Assembly (NCBI RefSeq): GCF_017876535.1
Contig: NZ_JAGIOF010000001.1
Coordinates: 62,001 to 126,000 of the forward strand
Origin: Paeniglutamicibacter kerguelensis
GTDB lineage: Bacteria > Actinomycetota > Actinomycetes > Actinomycetales > Micrococcaceae
Direction of reading: 5' to 3'
Length of the DNA stretch: 64,000 nucleotides
Notes under the pieces: generated by a model
What the model was told of the DNA's origin: nothing
Database searches by the model: none
The model's input: only the letters and a program-made list of their open reading frames with translations
In this document: piece by piece, positions 8,793 through 18,426 of the stretch
How the letters are laid out: each line of letters opens with the position of its first letter
How positions within the stretch are numbered: the first letter of the stretch is position 1
Made by a program: the position numbers and the translations under genes

Positions 8793-9365
8793 TCAGGCGG
8801 AAACGGCGTTGCCCTGGTCCGGGCCAAGGACCAGCGGCTGTGCCGGCGGCAGCACGACGTTCGGCTGCGCGGGAACCAGCGGATCCATGCCCATGCGCGT
8901 GCGGTACCAGGAGGATTCGGTGGCAACCCAGATGGTCATCGGCAGGCCGGTGAACCAACCGGTGTACTCCTGCTCCGGGGTCCACTTGCTGGAACGCTCG
9001 TAGTAGCTCCAGGAGGCCTCGTTGCGGTTGTCGATCACCGTAATGGGGGTCCCGCCCATGGACAGGGCGTAGGTGAGCCGGGCATCGGCCATGTGCTGGC
9101 GGATGCCCAGGCGGCGGTAGGCGGGGTGCACGAACATTCCACCGAGTTCCAACGGACGTTCCACCTGGGTGGGTGCCGTCACCGAGGTGTGCACGATTCC
9201 CAGACCCACGCGGGTCCCCTCATGCAGGGCGGTGACAACGAATTCGGCATGGTCCATGCGCTCGTGCCAGCGGGCATCGGGCGTGTGGCAGAGTGCGGAC
9301 AGGGCATCGCGCTCGGCGCCCAGGGGCGGAGCATAAGACAGGGAGTACTCAATGGTTGGAAGCAC
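8793..9365 (-). CDS. GNAT-family N-acetyltransferase
   Basis: A 190-residue acetyltransferase. Motif A is seen as MFVHPAYRRLGIRQHM at about residues 78-93. The C-terminal quarter is proline-rich and not part of the fold. I chose GTG at 9365 (VLPTIEYSLSY) because AGAGGA lies 9 bases upstream; the longer open frame upstream shows no coding character. The gene has a consensus-like promoter about 160 bases upstream and therefore a long structured leader. The substrate is unknown. Confidence 0.8.
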   Translation of the reverse strand: MLPTIEYSLSYAPPLGAERDALSALCHTPDARWHERMDHAEFVVTALHEGTRVGLGIVHTSVTAPTQVERPLELGGMFVHPAYRRLGIRQHMADARLTYALSMGGTPITVIDNRNEASWSYYERSSKWTPEQEYTGWFTGLPMTIWVATESSWYRTRMGMDPLVPAQPNVVLPPAQPLVLGPDQGNAVSA

Positions 9366-9517
9366 TGGGAGCGGTCCTCTAAGTGAAAAAGAGCGAACGA
9401 AAGAAGGGGTTCCCGGGATTACGCCGGGCCGGTTCTTTGGCCGGTAGGGGACCGATGCCGGCGGCTCCCGGCAGCTTCCTTGTAGGGCCCAGTTTTTGGG
9501 CGTCGTGGAAACGACAA
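9366..9517 (-). other. long leader of the acetyltransferase gene
   Basis: About 150 transcribed but untranslated bases lie between the predicted start site near 9517 and the GTG at 9365. It can fold a GC-rich hairpin (TGCCGG with CCGGCA) and ends in a pyrimidine-rich stretch before the ribosome site. A plus-strand ORF here looks non-coding. I could not match it to a known riboswitch class. Confidence 0.4.
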
Positions 9518-9523
9518 AAGAAA

Positions 9524-9552
9524 TTATTACCCGAGCGTAGCCATCTTGTAAA
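9524..9552 (-). promoter_or_regulatory. sigma-A type promoter, TTTACA-N17-TAATAA
   Basis: Read leftward, the -35 is TTTACA (9552-9547), the spacer is 17 bases and the -10 is TAATAA (9529-9524). This is one of the best consensus matches in the window and drives the acetyltransferase leader. Between it and the tRNA (9553-9870) I see no gene. Confidence 0.6.
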
Positions 9553-9870
9553 CACGGCTCGAAAGAGCCAAGCCGGTGGACAAATTCAAGTGGACTCGAC
9601 CGCTGCGTTAAAGCGCCGAAAATCACCGGATTTCCGGGGTTTTTGCGGCCACTGATGACGGCGGTGGCCGGGAGGCGTTCTACGGAAAATTCATGCGCCG
9701 GTTTCCCGTCGTTTCCGGGACTGCCGGGGCCGGTTTTGGCGGGTGCTACTCAAGGCCGGGGAGCGCGGCCTGCGCGTCGAAGCCCGAGGGCCTACCTTCT
9801 CCGTCGATTTGGTGTGCACCTCACACCTCGGCTAACCTTGTGAGGTACGCCCCTGCGGGGTGGAACGATC

Positions 9871-9944
9871 GGTTCTTTAGCTCAGTTGGTTAGAGCGCTC
9901 GCCTCACACGCGAGAGGTCAGCAGTTCGAGTCTGCTAAGAACCA
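9871..9944 (+). tRNA. tRNA-Val (CAC anticodon)
   Basis: A complete cloverleaf: acceptor GGTTCTT pairs with AAGAACC, the D-arm contains AGCTCAGTTGGTTAGAGC, the anticodon loop CTCACAC gives CAC, and the T-arm holds TTCGAGT. The CCA end is encoded at 9945-9947. A terminator follows directly. Confidence 0.97.
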
Positions 9945-9949
9945 CCAAC

Positions 9950-9985
9950 ACAGAAAACCCCCGGCATTTGCCGGGGGTTTTCTGT
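9950..9985. terminator. bidirectional terminator after tRNA-Val
   Basis: A perfect 16-bp stem (9950-9965 with 9970-9985) has a four-base ATTT loop. T-rich flanks on both strands mean it can serve both the tRNA and the convergent LLM oxidoreductase gene. Confidence 0.92.
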
Positions 9986-10017
9986 TTGTCAATGGGCAGA
10001 TCGTGCCCCGGTGATCG

Positions 10018-11073
10018 CTAGTCGTTGAGCATGTCCAGGACCAATGGCTTGACCTTGGTGCCCAGCAATTCGATGCTGCGCACCATGGTTTCGTGCGGCA
10101 GGGTCCCGTTCGAGTACTTGATGTCGACGCGTGAGAGGCCGAGACCCTTGGCGAAGGCGGCGATCTTCTTGGCTACGGTCTCGGGACTGCCAGCCAGGAG
10201 GGAACCGTCCGGGCCCGCCGAAGCCTGGAAACGCATGCGGCTTGCCGGCGGCCATCCGCGCTCGGCACCCAAGCGGTCCATGGTGCGCTTGTAGTGCGGC
10301 CATAGCAGCTTCAGAGCCTCGTCGTCGGTGTCGGCGACCAGGCCGTGGAAGTGTGCGCCGATCTTCTGCTCCGGGTGGCCGAATTCCTCGAGCGAACGTT
10401 TGTAGAGGCGCGTCAGTGGTTCGAATGCCATGGGTGCACCGCCGATGATGGCCAAGAAGAGCGGCAGCCCGTGGCGGCCCGCCCGTACCACGGACTCTGG
10501 GCTCCCGCCCACGCCCACCCAGGTGTCCAGCAGGCCGGATTCGATGGGCGGGTAAACGCTCTGGTTGCGCAAGGCCGACCTGGTCTGCCCCTGCCATGTC
10601 ACCGGCTCGGACTTGCGGAGCTTGGCAAAGAGGGCGAGCTTCTCCTCAAAGAGGATCTCGTAGTCGGAAAGTTCGTAGCCGAAAAGAGGGAACGACTCGA
10701 TGAAGGATCCGCGGCCCAGGATTACCTCGGCACGGCCGTTGGAGAGCGCATCGAGCGTAGCGAAGCGCTCGTAGACGCGCACGGGATCGTCGGAACTCAG
10801 GACCGTGACCGCGGAGCCCAGCCGGATGTTCTTGGTCACGCCGGCGATGGCGCCCAGGACGACCTCGGGTGCCGACACCGAGTAGTCGTCGCGATGGTGT
10901 TCCCCGACTCCGAAGAAGTCCAGCCCCGCGGCTTCCGCGGCCTTGGCTTCCTCGACAACGTTTCGAATGACCTCGGCCGGGTGCAGCAGGTGGCCGCCGG
11001 AATCCTCGGTGATGTCTCCGAATGTCTCAACGCCGATTTCAAGTTGCCGGCGCGGGGTGTGGTTTTCACTCAT
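10018..11073 (-). CDS. LLM-class flavin-dependent oxidoreductase
   Basis: A 351-residue luciferase-like TIM-barrel protein expected to use reduced FMN or F420. Typical features are the N-terminal ETFGD strand, the AAGLDFFGVGEHH motif (about residues 46-58), and IRLGSAVTVLSSDDPVRVYE, the segment lining the flavin pocket. The C-terminal TLPHETMVRSIELLGTKVKP end matches the family described as Atu2307/SP_0267-like. I chose ATG at 11073 because the protein then starts just before the first barrel strand; an ATG 14 codons earlier has no ribosome site. The substrate is unknown. It is divergent from the ThrE gene. Confidence 0.85.
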   Translation of the reverse strand: MSENHTPRRQLEIGVETFGDITEDSGGHLLHPAEVIRNVVEEAKAAEAAGLDFFGVGEHHRDDYSVSAPEVVLGAIAGVTKNIRLGSAVTVLSSDDPVRVYERFATLDALSNGRAEVILGRGSFIESFPLFGYELSDYEILFEEKLALFAKLRKSEPVTWQGQTRSALRNQSVYPPIESGLLDTWVGVGGSPESVVRAGRHGLPLFLAIIGGAPMAFEPLTRLYKRSLEEFGHPEQKIGAHFHGLVADTDDEALKLLWPHYKRTMDRLGAERGWPPASRMRFQASAGPDGSLLAGSPETVAKKIAAFAKGLGLSRVDIKYSNGTLPHETMVRSIELLGTKVKPLVLDMLND

Positions 11074-11272
11074 GGTTGCAGTGCTCGCCTTCCAGTGATT
11101 TGAATACATTTGCATCTATTTTTGCCCAACGCGGGTGGGTCGGGGGATATTCCCGGGACTCTCTGCGAAGCCTGGTGCGCGGGGCAAAATGTGAGTCAGG
11201 AAACGTGTTCAATAAATACCCAAGATACGGCTGTAAGGTGGGGGTGAAAAGGCGCAACCGACAGGAGTGAGC
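11074..11272. other. divergent intergenic region, LLM oxidoreductase / ThrE
   Basis: About 200 bases, AT-richer than average, holding the two divergent promoters. No individual boxes could be assigned with confidence. Confidence 0.4.
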
Positions 11273-13015
11273 GTGTCTTCAGGCAAGGATCCGGACGGTG
11301 CCAAAACAGTGCCCTCCGGTGAAGACCCAAATCCCCAAGTCGCGAGCATCAGGCGGGTCCAGACGCGGGAAATGAATCTGCTGGCACCGGCTGATTCAAG
11401 CGTGCCCGCGGCGCGGCAACAGCCGCCGGCCCCGGGAAACCCGGCAGCGCCCGGAAGGCGCGCGGCGGAGCGAGGGAAGCACTCGACACCTCCGCGTCCG
11501 ACGCCCAGTGCATCCCAGCCGCCGGCAAAATTGCCTCCCGAGGTGCAGGACAAGCTGAACGCCCAGACGGGGCAGGTCGGCGTGACTCCCAGCGGGGCCC
11601 CGGCCCTCCCTCCGCGGGCCAACCCCACGGCCAGGCGCATGATTTCCCGCTGGCTGGCCTCCGACGCCCCGCCGACCCAGGCGTTCAGCATCGTGGACAG
11701 GCTCAGGGGCACGCCCTATGCCAATCCGAAGGTCAATTCGGCGCAGGACGCTTCGGCACGCAAGACCCTGGAATTTGCGCTGGATCTGGCCGAAACGATG
11801 TTCCGCTACGGGGCCGGCGCCCTGGAGGTCGAGACGAGCGTCATTGCGGTGACTGCCGCCCTGGGTTTGCGGCACATCGACGTGGACATCACCAACCAGT
11901 CGATCCACCTGAACTTCTCCCCGCCGGAGGGAGATTCATATTCCATGCTGCGCGTGGTGCGCTCGTGGACCAACAACTTCGCCGGCCTGGCCTACGTGCA
12001 CCAGCTGGTGTCCGACATTGTCGCAGGCGGTGTCACCCGCCAGCAGTCGGTGGACCGGCTTCGCGAAATCTCCCGGCAGCCCAAGCCCTTCCCGCGCTGG
12101 ATGGTGTCCGCCGCTGCCGGCGGATTCGCCGCAGCGTTTGTTGTCTTCATCGGCGGATCCCTGGCGGGCGCCGCGATTGCATTCGCCTCATCGCTTTTGG
12201 TCGGGCAGATCGCGAAGTACGCCTCGCGTTGGCGCATCCCCGATTTCTTTTCCATCGCCGCATCCACCTTTGTGGTCACGGCCGTTGCCGTGCTGTTCCA
12301 TGCCTTGAATGCACCGATCGACCCGGCGCTGGTGGTTTCTGGCGGAATCTTGCTGCTGCTGCCCTCGTCCCGGTTCGTTTCGGCGCTGCAGGATGCCATC
12401 AACGGGTTCCCCGTGACGGCCGCGGGCAGGTTTTTCTCCGCGGGGCTCAGTTACGCGGCAATCCTGACGGGCATCATGGCGGCCCTGGTGATTGGCGAAT
12501 TGGCCGGGGCGCCGGAGCTCGACGTGCGGACCATCGACAAGATCGCCTACCCGGGGTGGCTGCTTGTTGTCCTGGTCGCGGCGGCCGTCGTGATGGGCGC
12601 CGTGACCGAACAGACCAGCCGCGCCCTCCTGCTTCCCACCGGAGCCATAGCGCTGCTTGGCTATCTGGTGCTGCTGGGCATCCAGGCACTGGGCGTGGGG
12701 GACCGGACGGCCCCGGCCGTGGCCGCCACGTTCATCGGCTTGGCGGGCCGGATCGTTGCACACCGGATGCGGGCGCCCCAGCTGGTACTTGCGGCCCCCG
12801 CCATCGTGTTCCTGCTGCCGGGCCTGATGATTTTCCGGTCCATGTACGGCCTGGTGTTCGACGTCGAGGACATGACGGGGGCCGTGGTCGATATGTTCAC
12901 GGCGTTCACCATCATGATGGCCATCGCCGGCGGCGTGGTCTTCGGGGACACCCTGGCGCGGCCGTTCACCGGCAGCGCCGTCAGCGGGGAACGCAGCGGC
13001 ATCCGCCGCCGTTAG
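11273..13015 (+). CDS. thrE: ThrE-family threonine/serine exporter
   Basis: A 580-residue membrane protein of the ThrE family, which exports threonine and serine in corynebacteria. It has a long Pro/Ala-rich cytoplasmic N-terminus (about residues 1-145), then the ThrE cytosolic domain with the typical LDLAETMFRYGAGALEVE segment, and about ten hydrophobic segments from residue 265 on, forming both ThrE membrane halves. The start is GTG at 11273, placed 5 bases after AGGAG; the GTG two codons earlier is too close to that site. The stop overlaps the stop of the convergent ung gene by a few bases, so transcription from the two sides could interfere. Confidence 0.88.
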   Translation: MSSGKDPDGAKTVPSGEDPNPQVASIRRVQTREMNLLAPADSSVPAARQQPPAPGNPAAPGRRAAERGKHSTPPRPTPSASQPPAKLPPEVQDKLNAQTGQVGVTPSGAPALPPRANPTARRMISRWLASDAPPTQAFSIVDRLRGTPYANPKVNSAQDASARKTLEFALDLAETMFRYGAGALEVETSVIAVTAALGLRHIDVDITNQSIHLNFSPPEGDSYSMLRVVRSWTNNFAGLAYVHQLVSDIVAGGVTRQQSVDRLREISRQPKPFPRWMVSAAAGGFAAAFVVFIGGSLAGAAIAFASSLLVGQIAKYASRWRIPDFFSIAASTFVVTAVAVLFHALNAPIDPALVVSGGILLLLPSSRFVSALQDAINGFPVTAAGRFFSAGLSYAAILTGIMAALVIGELAGAPELDVRTIDKIAYPGWLLVVLVAAAVVMGAVTEQTSRALLLPTGAIALLGYLVLLGIQALGVGDRTAPAVAATFIGLAGRIVAHRMRAPQLVLAAPAIVFLLPGLMIFRSMYGLVFDVEDMTGAVVDMFTAFTIMMAIAGGVVFGDTLARPFTGSAVSGERSGIRRR

Positions 13016-13830
13016 CGCGTGCGGACTACCGGGGGCAGCGACCAGTCAATGGGCGTTGCCCCTTGTGCTTCCAGCAGCTGGTTGGTTCGGCTGAAGGGCC
13101 GTGAGCCAAAGAACCCGCGTCGTGCCGACAGCGGCGACGGGTGCGCCGAGGCAATGATCGGGGTCTCGCCCAGCCGGGGTCCCAGCGCCTGGGCGTCCTT
13201 GCCCCAGAGGATCGCAACCAGCGGGGCGCCGCGGTCGGCAAGTGCGGCGATGGCCGTGTCGGTAACGGCTTCCCAGCCGATGCCGCGATGGGAGCCTGCG
13301 GCGCCGGCCCCGACCGAAAGCACGCGGTTCAGCAACACCACTCCCTGGGCGGCCCACGCCGAGAGGTCTCCGTGGGTCGGCGTGATAATTCCCATGTCCG
13401 TGTGCAGCTCGGTGTAGATGTTCTTGAGGCTCCGGGGGAGCGGGTTCACCGATGCCCGGGTCGAGAAACTCAAGCCCACCGAATGCCCCGGCGTGGGGTA
13501 TGGATCTTGCCCCATGACCAGCACGCGGGCCTCGGCGAGGGGCAGCTGGAAGGCGCGCAAGATGTTCGAGGGCGCCGGAAGCACGTGCTCCCCGGCTCCC
13601 CGGCGTTTCTCCAGGACCTTGGCAATGTCGACGAGGTTGCCTTCGACCGGAGCCAACGCCTCGGCCCAGTCTGGGGCCACGAGACCAGCCGCAACCGCAT
13701 CGCCAAGACCCCTGTCGAAGGGGAACCTGGTGGTGTCGGGTTGCTCGCCTGGTAGCTCAAAGAGTGTTGGTTCTCCGGTGTCCATAGCAGCCATTGTGGC
13801 CGGATCGGGCCACCTTGAAGCAAATGACAT
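13012..13830 (-). CDS. ung: uracil-DNA glycosylase, family 1
   Basis: Removes uracil from DNA as the first step of base-excision repair. Both active-site motifs are present: the water-activating GQDPYPTPGHS segment (about residues 104-114, in the actinobacterial form with Pro where E. coli Ung has His) and HPSPLSARRGFFGS near residue 227, whose His contacts the uracil. The start is uncertain: ATG at 13830 lies 7 bases after GGAT and about 20 bases after a TATTCT box; ATGs at 13794 and 13785 are also possible and would remove 12-15 non-conserved residues. Confidence 0.92.
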   Translation of the reverse strand: MSFASRWPDPATMAAMDTGEPTLFELPGEQPDTTRFPFDRGLGDAVAAGLVAPDWAEALAPVEGNLVDIAKVLEKRRGAGEHVLPAPSNILRAFQLPLAEARVLVMGQDPYPTPGHSVGLSFSTRASVNPLPRSLKNIYTELHTDMGIITPTHGDLSAWAAQGVVLLNRVLSVGAGAAGSHRGIGWEAVTDTAIAALADRGAPLVAILWGKDAQALGPRLGETPIIASAHPSPLSARRGFFGSRPFSRTNQLLEAQGATPIDWSLPPVVRTR

Positions 13831-13914
13831 GCACCGGATCCGCGTTAGAATAATTACATTGAACTAATTTGTAGAGGTTCACCATGCGGAGAACTGGATT
13901 GTTGAGGGTGTGCG

Positions 13915-14211
13915 ATGCCAACCGAGGCACTTGGGCTTGAGTTCGAGCTTGATGAGTCGAGTGAATTGGACGAGCGTTCCCAGCGGATCCTTGCGCTGGA
14001 GCGGCAGTGGTGGAAGTACGCCGGAGCCAAGGAACAGGCCATCTCGCAGCTCTTTTCCATATCCGCAACCAACTACTACCAGCTGTTGAACACCCTGATC
14101 GACACGGACGCCGCGTTGGCTTATGACCCCACGCTGGTCAAACGATTGCGTAGACTACGAACGACGAGGCACCGCGCTCGTTCGGCCAAAAAGGTCGAAT
14201 CAGAGGCTTGA
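13915..14211 (+). CDS. DUF3263 domain protein
   Basis: A 98-residue actinobacterial protein. The core (about residues 22-62) contains the diagnostic ILALERQWWKYAGAKEQAI segment followed by a helix-turn-helix-like LFSISATNYYQLLN, which suggests a small DNA-binding role, although no function is established to my knowledge. The C-terminus is strongly basic (RLRRLRTTRHRAR). It precedes the LytR_C-domain gene by 94 bases in the same direction, a common actinobacterial order. Confidence 0.85.
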   Translation: MPTEALGLEFELDESSELDERSQRILALERQWWKYAGAKEQAISQLFSISATNYYQLLNTLIDTDAALAYDPTLVKRLRRLRTTRHRARSAKKVESEA

Positions 14212-14305
14212 GTACAACGCAGGTTGAAGGTTTTGTTCTTCAACCGCGTCTGCATTCATGTATCCGCGTGTGCCCCCAAAGCTAGACACATCACCGAGGA
14301 CGGGC

Positions 14306-14968
14306 ATGACCAACTATCCGCGCGATGAATTTGATCGCGTCCCAGAGTTCAGCAACCGCAGTGGGTCACACCGCGCCAATGGCTGGGCGGCTGCCGCATC
14401 TGCCGGTGGCGTGCGCCCGGGCCTCCGTTGGCTGATGGTCTTCGGTGCCGTTGCGTTGTTGGTCGGAGTGTTTTCCTTCACCGCATTGCCCAAGCTCCTG
14501 AATGACGGGGGTGGCAAGGCCCCGGCAAACGTGGCGGCAAGCAGCACCGAGCCCTCGGCCGACAAGTCGGCGTCCAAGAAGCCTTCGGCGAAGGAATCCG
14601 GGAGCCCGAAGGCTTCGGGCAAGCCCTCCAAATCGGCGGAACCCAGCCAAACGGATGCGGTCCCGAGCGCTGGCGAATCGGAGCTCGGTGGCGTAGCGGA
14701 CCTCTCGATGAAGGTGGGCGTCTACAACGGCGCCAAGAAATCCGGACTGGCCGGCACCGTTCGCACCACGCTGCTGAACGCGGGATTCACCAACGTCTCG
14801 GCCGCCAACTGGAGCAAGCAGGTCACTTATTCCACGGTTTACTACCGTGATGAGGCCAGCCGCGCCACCGCCGAACAGGCAGCCGAGGACCTTGGAATCA
14901 GCTCGGTCGTCAAGAGCGCCAACATCCCGGGCAGCATTGCAGTGGTCCTGGGAAACAGCTTCCGCTAA
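14306..14968 (+). CDS. membrane-anchored LytR C-terminal domain protein
   Basis: A 220-residue protein with a cytoplasmic N-terminus, one membrane helix at about residues 42-64, a Ser/Lys/Ala-rich extracytoplasmic linker (about 70-132) and a C-terminal LytR_C domain (about 135-220, beginning MKVGVYNGAKKSGLAG). LytR_C domains occur on LytR-CpsA-Psr cell-wall polymer ligases, but the catalytic LCP domain is absent here, so a structural or regulatory envelope role is more likely. ATG at 14306 is chosen because GAGGA lies 5 bases upstream; an in-frame ATG 16 codons earlier lacks a site. Confidence 0.82.
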   Translation: MTNYPRDEFDRVPEFSNRSGSHRANGWAAAASAGGVRPGLRWLMVFGAVALLVGVFSFTALPKLLNDGGGKAPANVAASSTEPSADKSASKKPSAKESGSPKASGKPSKSAEPSQTDAVPSAGESELGGVADLSMKVGVYNGAKKSGLAGTVRTTLLNAGFTNVSAANWSKQVTYSTVYYRDEASRATAEQAAEDLGISSVVKSANIPGSIAVVLGNSFR

Positions 14969-15008
14969 GGATCGCGCCGCGGGCTATGCTCTGGGCTAAC
15001 GCGTACAG

Positions 15009-15035
15009 CTTGCACTCTCCATGCTTGAGTGCCAA
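15009..15035. promoter_or_regulatory. CIRCE-like element (upstream copy)
   Basis: CTTGCACTC-N9-GAGTGCCAA matches the HrcA operator TTAGCACTC-N9-GAGTGCTAA at 7 and 8 of 9 positions in its two arms. It lies 8 bases upstream of the second element. Confidence 0.8.
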
Positions 15036-15043
15036 GATTTGTA

Positions 15044-15070
15044 TTAGCACTCACGAGTTCCGACTGCTAA
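15044..15070. promoter_or_regulatory. CIRCE element (HrcA operator)
   Basis: TTAGCACTC-N9-GACTGCTAA has a perfect left arm and a single mismatch in the right arm. It is the classic binding site of the heat-shock repressor HrcA, placed about 180 bases before groEL. Confidence 0.93.
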
Positions 15071-15242
15071 TTCGATCGATTATTCGAGGCGAATCCATGC
15101 GGTCCGGAGTCTGTGTTTGAGTGAGTCCTGGACCAGAGCAGCGAGAATGTTTCACGATCGTCCCATGACATCGGGGAATATTCGTCCGTCGCGGGCGTTG
15201 CCTCCGGTCGTAGATACGCATGAACGTCCCGAAAGGACATAA

Positions 15243-16877
<1,635 letters not shown>

Positions 16878-16909
16878 TCCCCCCTGCTGTACCTCTGGCA
16901 ATACCGCGC

Positions 16910-16956
16910 GGGCCGCGGAACACGTTCCCCTTTGGGGGAATGGTGTTCCGCGGCCC
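16910..16956. terminator. terminator after groL
   Basis: A 14-bp perfect stem (16910-16923 with 16943-16956, arms GGGCCGCGGAACAC) has an inner TTCCCC/GGGGAA pairing. It separates groL from the convergent DUF4031-HD gene. Confidence 0.88.
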
Positions 16957-16987
16957 GCCGCATTTAACAAACCGGGAACCTTCGCCG

Positions 16988-17887
16988 TCAGGCGGGTTCG
17001 GGGCGCTCCAGAAGATCGAGTTCCGCGGCCAGGTTCGCCCGGGCCCGGGTTTCCCACAGGGAACGGGCCAGCGGTCTCGAATACAGGGAGTCAGCTTCCA
17101 GCAGCTTGCGCAGGATCGCGGCCCGGCCCGCGGCAAACGCAGGTTCCGGCACGTGGGCATACTCCCGGCGCACGGCGAGTGCGTAACGGCGGTAGGCGCC
17201 GGCCTCGCGGCCCAGGACCTCCAGATCCGCGTCGCAGAGCAGCTGTCCCGCGGCATCGTCGGTGGCCGGGCGGTGCTCGATGGTCAGCTCAACCAGCCGC
17301 ACCACCTCGCCGACCTCAGAGGGTTCGAGCCCGACTCCCGGAAGTTGCGCGGCGGCCAGTGCCGCTGAATCCTTTTCGTCGGCGGGGGAGCCGTTGTAGA
17401 CGGCGTCATGGTACCAGGCCGCCAAGTACAGGGAGCGGTGTGCAGGGTCTTGCTCGTTGGAACCGGTCAGGGTGTCGAGGGCGCTAAGCATCGCCAGCAG
17501 GTGGGCCCGGTCGTGGTAGGCGCGGTGGGGCTCGGACCAGCGCGCCAGCAGGTCCCGGCCAAGTGCCGGTTCACCGGGCAACAACCCGTCCCAGCGGGCC
17601 AGCAGGACCGCATCCAGGCGCTCGGGGCGTTCCCGTGCAGGTACCCGCAACCCGGAGCGCACCAGGCGGCGCACCAGTTCGGTTGCGGAGACAGGCAGCG
17701 CGCCGGCCGCCACCAGTGTCTCGTAGCGTTTCTGCGGGACATCGTAGTGGTCCCTGTCGAACGCCCTTTCCGGCAGCCCCTGTTCCAGTGCGAAGTTGCG
17801 CAGCTCGTCCAACGACGCGTCGGATACAAGGTGGGAAAACAGGGTGCCGTGGGCCGGCCACAGCGGGGGATCGATGAGTATTGCCAC
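16988..17887 (-). CDS. DUF4031-HD domain fusion protein
   Basis: A 299-residue protein with two parts. Residues 1-85 match DUF4031 (IDPPLWPAHGTLFSHLVSD and AFDRDHYDVPQKRYETLVAAG). From about residue 100 onward there is a metal-dependent phosphohydrolase-like HD region: the first His is in EPHRAYHDRAH, the HD doublet in AAWYHDAVY (about residues 161-169), and a later Asp in LLCDADLEVLG. The arrangement suggests a nucleotide or phosphate-ester hydrolase, but the substrate is unknown. The start codon is GTG, with no strong ribosome site. It is transcribed leftward, 44 bases after the WXG100 gene, and could be cotranscribed with it. Confidence 0.8.
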   Translation of the reverse strand: MAILIDPPLWPAHGTLFSHLVSDASLDELRNFALEQGLPERAFDRDHYDVPQKRYETLVAAGALPVSATELVRRLVRSGLRVPARERPERLDAVLLARWDGLLPGEPALGRDLLARWSEPHRAYHDRAHLLAMLSALDTLTGSNEQDPAHRSLYLAAWYHDAVYNGSPADEKDSAALAAAQLPGVGLEPSEVGEVVRLVELTIEHRPATDDAAGQLLCDADLEVLGREAGAYRRYALAVRREYAHVPEPAFAAGRAAILRKLLEADSLYSRPLARSLWETRARANLAAELDLLERPEPA

Positions 17888-17931
17888 AAGGCAACACTAA
17901 TGCCTGGTCGATTGCCCCGGGCGGCACGCGG

Positions 17932-18222
17932 TCAGTATGTGAACAGGTTGGTGTTTGCCGCCTCGGCCTCTTCGTAGTGCACCGAGGCCCTGTTCAAGGC
18001 AGTGCCGATGGCGTTGAGGGATTCCTCGACGCGGATCTGGGTGGCGCGCCAATCTGCGACGACGGACTGGAAGTTCGCGGATGCCGCGCCCTGCCAGGTC
18101 CCCTGCAGGTCCTGCAGCGAGGAGGTCATGGAATTAACCTCCGCCCGCACCCTTTCGATGGTCGCCTGCACGGCCATGGACCGCAATTGCATTTCACTGG
18201 TGTTCGCGGCGAATGTGCTCAC
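17932..18222 (-). CDS. WXG100-family (EsxA-like) protein
   Basis: A 96-residue helical-hairpin protein of the ESAT-6/WXG100 superfamily, small substrates of type VII secretion. The central turn is TWQGAAS (about residues 42-48), with WQG as the W-x-G motif. The C-terminal helix carries YEEAE, which fits the YxxxD/E secretion signal. AGGAGAGAACCA precedes the GTG start. No EccC-type ATPase, EccB/D/E or mycosin gene is present in the window, so it is an orphan whose secretion machinery would have to be encoded elsewhere. Confidence 0.85.
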   Translation of the reverse strand: MSTFAANTSEMQLRSMAVQATIERVRAEVNSMTSSLQDLQGTWQGAASANFQSVVADWRATQIRVEESLNAIGTALNRASVHYEEAEAANTNLFTY

Positions 18223-18337
18223 TGGTTCTCTCCTTGTGGACGGTGCTCCAGGGCGAGGCGGAAGGGCGCTGGCCCTTCCAACGGGCTGGAGCGGCAGCGA
18301 CTGGGGATGCGCTCCCGTCCCTAGGCTAGAAACAGCA

Positions 18338-18368
18338 AGTCCGCCGCGGGTCGGACCCGCGACGGACT
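18338..18368 (-). terminator. terminator of the two-component operon
   Basis: Arms AGTCCGCCGCGGGTC and GACCCGCGACGGACT pair with one mismatch, forming a long GC-rich stem about 60 bases beyond the histidine kinase stop. Confidence 0.7.
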
Positions 18369-18426
18369 GTGCATAAGGTGGAGGAGCCGTTCAGGTCCCA
18401 CGGTTGGTGCTTTCGGAATGCGAAGG

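Noticed and set aside
9383..9655. 90-codon plus-strand frame upstream of tRNA-Val
   Set aside because: No ribosome site; it is antisense to the acetyltransferase leader and promoter and has non-coding codon use.
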